A stretch of DNA of 64,000 nucleotides, taken from contig CM059196.1 in NCBI GenBank assembly GCA_030323885.1, positions 36,682,481 through 36,746,480 of the forward strand, given 5' to 3'. The notes under the pieces are model-generated. The model was not told the DNA's origin and did not search any database. It saw only the letters and a program-made list of their open reading frames with translations. Every line of letters begins with the position of its first letter. Position 1 is the first letter of the stretch. Shown one piece after another: positions 61,701-64,000 of the stretch. The translations under genes and the position numbers were made by a program. Source of the stretch: Branchipolynoe longqiensis. Taxonomy: Eukaryota > Annelida > Polychaeta > Phyllodocida > Polynoidae.

Positions 61701-64000
61701 ATGGTGCCGGTGGCCTGGTTTCCCAGTGGGACAGCACTATAAAGTCACCATGAGTGCGCACTGTCACAAGTCGGTGCCCGTCCTGATATGATCTTAGATG
61801 TTGCTAGGATGTAAAACAACAACAAACAAACAAAAGATATGGTACTACATATCCAACTTGGGTACTGGTGCAATTATTAAATATTTATTGCTGCATAGAA
61901 GCAATGTTAACTTAATTTAATGGAATGTGTCACTCCTACAATACAATTCTAAAATACTAAGTTTGTCTCTGCCGACACGGCATAAAGCAACCACCAATCA
62001 ATCCGCAAATTTGTAGCAAGAAAGACCGAGAATCGCATGGGTATTCATGCCACATGCTGCAAGCTGCGTATATGGAATCTTAGCTTTAATTCCTATTCCT
62101 TAATTTTCTTGTCTCAGTTTCACCAAGTCGACATCCATCTGCCGTGAGTCCACTGCCAATTCCGGCAGTAGAACCAGCACAGCAGGCCACAGCTGCCACC
62201 AATGTGGGTACTTTCACTGAAATTCTATATAAATCAAAGTGAATGTGTTCGTTTGTTTGTTTGTCTGTCTCTGTTTGCAGAAAGACCATGCTGCCTCACA
62301 ATGATCTGATCTGGTTTATTTTTAAAGTTTTAATCAAGTTAATCTGGGCCGACGTATCAGCTAGAATCAAGTTGAGGACAAGGTACAGAGACCCGTGCCC
62401 TGAGCAGTTCAGAGCATCGTGAGATCAAGCAGTCAATTCCATTCGAGGAATTCCAGGCGACATCAGGTTGTCAGTCCATAGCAGCAGTCGCACCTTTAGT
62501 CGTGGGTGGGATGGTGGGTGAGTGAAGTTGAGTGATGACCAGCCAGCAGTGAAGTGACGAGCTAGGGGTAGTGAGATTCAGCAGGAACGCTAAAAATAGA
62601 CATAGCCTTGTGTGCAAATTACCCATGTTAGCCTGCAGCCAACATGTTTAATTTATAGTTTTTATTGTTTACTCCAATAAATTGTTTACTCATTAAAATT
62701 CATGTTTTTTGGGGGGATTCTTTTTCTAAACCCGTTTATCTGTGTTCGCAAAAAAGACCCTTCTGCCCTACAACGGTCTCAAATTGATTGTGATAATTAT
62801 GTTTTATAGCTATTATTGTTTCTTCCATACAACTTATCTCAAATTGATTGTGATAGTTATATTTTATGGCTTTTAATGTTGACTCCAATAAGTTGCTTAC
62901 TCACTCAAGTTAGTTTAAAAAATATTCTAATACATATAACTTATATGGGATGATCCAAAGTGTTCAACATTTTCGCGGTTGTATAAAGCTTATGAAAGTG
63001 GGGAGTGGGGTGTCATGAGCGACTTTTATGGTTTCTTGAAATGTTGCTAGAACATAACCCCTGTCATGTTCTATGATAACATGTTAATGTGTACTACTTT
63101 CAGGGATGAAAGATCTCCGCTGTTTTGCGGATTTCCGCGATTTATGTTTACGATTAACTTTATACAAACTTTAAAAAAATTATATGTATATGACAACACT
63201 TGGGGAGTTTGAATCCCATTCTTATATGTCCTTAGATGTTGCTAGAACATGAAACCCAGACAAGAGCTAGTCAGATATGAGCGATAATAGAGGTTAGTTG
63301 AAACCTGACTTCCGGCATTTTTGCGCGATTCCCTGACAGTGCCAAGTGGGAGAATATCCGCGTTATCGCAGAAATTTGCCGTCGGTGTAATAATCGCGGC
63401 CTGATTTCCACGTGTTTAGCCGGGAACCACTTTCATCCATGTACTTTGTGATCTGGTCTGGAAATGGACTCTTTGTATTACACCGTGCGGGTTGCAGCTC
63501 AGGCGGTAGAGTATCCACCTGTGACGGTGTGGGTCATCCCATCGATCCTCCTCAGTGGACCCATTTGTAGTTTGGGCTATTTTCCGTTCCAACGAGTGGT
63601 CCACAACTGGTTCATCAAAGGCTTTGTTATGTGCTGTCCTGTCTGTGGGAAAGTGCATATAAAAGACCCCTTGCTGCTTATCGGGAAAAGTAGCATGTGT
63701 GGTGGCAGAGGGTTTCCACCAAAGACGTCCAATAGCCGATGATAAAAATCAATGTCCTCTAGAGGAGTCGTTAAATAAAACAAGCTTTCCTTTATATCAC
63801 AGTTAACATGTTGAAATCTTTACGTGACCCCTCTCCCCTCACTTTGTCCAGTGTTGTTGATCAAATTGTTGTTCGTTATTTGGTGACTGTTCCACTTCCA
63901 GTGGACCTAATGCCTTTTTTTAAAAGCATGTCTGTATTAACTTGCAGGTGAAACCGCAGAATGAGTGTCGGGGTAGACGAGGAATTAACCTTCCAACTAT
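58631..64000 (+). CDS. BRCA1: BRCA1-type RING E3 ligase (first six coding exons, continues off window)
   Basis: This is the N-terminal part of a BRCA1 orthologue. In the family it forms a nuclear E3 ubiquitin ligase with BARD1 and acts in homologous recombination. Exons 58631-58710, 59210-59263, 59632-59706, 60143-60231, 62118-62203 and 63948-64000 join in phase; the first five encode 128 residues. The C3HC4 RING ligands are C24, C27, C39, H41, C44, C47, C60 and C63. The first six have the numbers I recall for human BRCA1, and the last two are one residue earlier. Ile26, the E2-contact position, is kept. The segment TKRSLQRLL leads into the helix that pairs with BARD1. A BARD1 assignment fits worse because of residue spacing and the SLQ helix. 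BRCT domains lie outside the window. Confidence 0.93.
59210..59263 (+). CDS. BRCA1: BRCA1 coding exon 2 (RING core)
   Basis: The 54 bases run from the acceptor TTTTGATAG to the donor GTAAGT, the same length I recall for human BRCA1 exon 3. It encodes CLELMQNPVTTKCGHIFCK, including four RING ligands and the last base of C27. Confidence 0.95.
59632..59706 (+). CDS. BRCA1: BRCA1 coding exon 3 (second RING half)
   Basis: The acceptor is TTTGAGCAG and the donor GTGTGT. The 75 bases encode HC followed by a loop and APCPLCKMSFTKR. The nearby AG at 59605 would bring in an in-frame TGA, so I chose the downstream acceptor. The loop is one residue shorter than in human. Confidence 0.92.
60143..60231 (+). 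CDS. BRCA1: BRCA1 coding exon 4 (post-RING helix)
   Basis: The 89 bases equal the length I recall for human BRCA1 exon 6. It encodes RSLQRLLHWNEMLEAVANLI and the following AYEADTG. This aligns with the helix that packs against BARD1. The acceptor is TTCTAG and the donor GTACGT. Confidence 0.93.
60274..60672 (-). mobile_element. Internally deleted TA-flanked DNA transposon with transposase tail
   Basis: Ends CCGTATATACGTCGAGTATA and CGAGTATATACAG are inverted and flanked by TA. On the minus strand a frame ends LLEESEDESDFEGI then stop, like the acidic C-terminus of pogo/Tigger-class transposases. It lies in the BRCA1 intron after coding exon 4. Confidence 0.6.
60672..60765 (-). mobile_element. 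SINE A2 tail fragment
   Basis: AAATTGCAATGGCAGACAAT with TGGTCTTCCTCATTCC is the complement of the alternative tail. It breaks off where SINE B begins. Confidence 0.65.
60762..61290 (-). mobile_element. Tandem SINE B, one full and one partial copy
   Basis: The tRNA-like head (CCTAGGTGGTGTAATGGTTA, GGTTCGAATCCC) occurs near 60800-60880 and 61130-61210, separated by a full SINE B body; period about 340. A-box and B-box are well kept in the second head. Confidence 0.83.
61470..61960 (+). repeat. Repeat C copy split by SINE A
   Basis: Repeat C starts at 61470 (CAAAACCAAAGTACTTGGCT), breaks at 61500, and resumes after the SINE at about 61838 (ACTACATATCCAACTTGGGT, TGGTGCAATTATTAAATATT). The flanks AGATTTGGTACT and AGATATGGTACT look like the target-site duplication. 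Confidence 0.8.
61500..61833 (+). mobile_element. SINE A, complete plus-strand reference copy
   Basis: Head with A-box ATGGCCGAATGAGTTAGAGC and B-box GGGTTCGAACCCTGG, then body and tail GATGTTGCTAGGATGTAAAA with CAACAACAAACAAACAAA. This copy shows the full 5' to 3' order best. Confidence 0.92.
62118..62203 (+). CDS. BRCA1: BRCA1 probable coding exon 5
   Basis: The acceptor is TTGTCTCAG and the donor GTGGGT. It encodes a Pro, Ala and Ser-rich stretch (SPSRHPSAVSPLPIPAVE) with no strong similarity. Support comes only from the splice signals and agreement of phase on both sides. Its right end runs into an intron with repeat debris. Confidence 0.6.
62340..62700 (+). repeat. Interspersed repeat E, second copy
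   Basis: CTGGGCCGAC, AAATTACCCATGTTAGCC and CCAACATGTTTAATTTATAG are shared with 7500-7770. A downstream block TCAAATTGATTGTGATA is duplicated at 62790 and 62830. Confidence 0.55.
63212..63262 (+). mobile_element. SINE A tail fragment
   Basis: TATGTCCTTAGATGTTGCTA followed by GAACATGAAACC is a 5'-truncated SINE A end. Confidence 0.65.
63475..63790 (+). mobile_element. SINE C, plus-strand copy
   Basis: Head GGTTGCAGCTCAGGCGGTAG, body GTGCTGTCCTGTCTGTGGGA and AAGTGCATATAAAAGACCCC, tail GAGTCGTTAAATAAAACAAG then CTTTCCTT. Same family as 47452-47785. Confidence 0.87.
63948..64000 (+). CDS. BRCA1: BRCA1 probable coding exon 6 (cut by window edge)
   Basis: A good acceptor (TTAACTTGCAG) precedes an open frame in phase 0 with the previous exon, encoding VKPQNECRGRRGINLPT. 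The exon continues past the window. No motif is recognisable in this short piece. Confidence 0.6.
   Translation, partial: MKPQNECRGRRGINLPT

Noticed and set aside
63464..63783. ORFs on both strands near the right edge
   Set aside because: Both are readings of a SINE C copy; the BRCA1 exon begins only at 63948.

Overview
The window is animal genomic DNA: AT-rich, with compact exons in repeat-filled introns and canonical GT-AG splice sites. Two conserved genes lie head to head. On the minus strand I could assemble 25 consecutive coding exons of a UBR3-type E3 ubiquitin ligase (start codon at 51150, last visible exon 616-726). They join without a phase conflict into exactly 1284 codons, and the gene's C-terminal third lies off the left edge. 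On the plus strand, from 58631 to the right edge, are the first six coding exons of a BRCA1-type RING protein. Its four RING-encoding exons are 80, 54, 75 and 89 coding bases, nearly the layout I recall for human BRCA1. I infer a marine invertebrate, probably a lophotrochozoan and perhaps a mollusc. The reason is a tRNA-derived SINE (47452-47785 and 63475-63790) that I associate with molluscan genomes, so this call is only moderate.

Layout: 1-51150 is UBR3 and its introns, 51151-58605 the intergenic region, and 58606-64000 BRCA1. Intron 3 of UBR3 (39102-47807) holds an almost complete DIRS-type tyrosine-recombinase retrotransposon (40723-46091) on the minus strand. It carries gag, reverse transcriptase/RNase H/methyltransferase-like and tyrosine recombinase genes, inverted terminal repeats, and an internal complementary region that reproduces the two outer ends joined together. 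It sits inside an older interspersed repeat whose uninterrupted relative lies at 1214-1694. A second, badly decayed recombinase element lies at 5855-7015.

The remaining introns are a mosaic. There are at least three tRNA-derived SINE families (A with two alternative tails, B, and C), TIR elements (PIF/Harbinger-like with 3-bp TWA duplications, Tc1/mariner-like MITEs with TA flanks, and a family with GCGACC-rich subtermini), LINE fragments, an LTR-like remnant, and many minisatellites, several of which begin within about 50 bp of a UBR3 exon.

The most unusual pattern is repeated capture of UBR3's own exon pieces in its introns. There is a dead dispersed copy of the UBR-box exon (39949-40089), an inverted copy of the start of exon 6 with its splice acceptor (32059-32259), two tandem partial copies of exon 11 whose acceptor AG has become AA (about 27910-28185), and a weaker duplicate of the exon 21 donor end (8060-8125). 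Both host genes look intact in the window: the UBR box and the visible zinc ligands of the RING are present in UBR3, and all eight zinc ligands are present in the BRCA1 RING.
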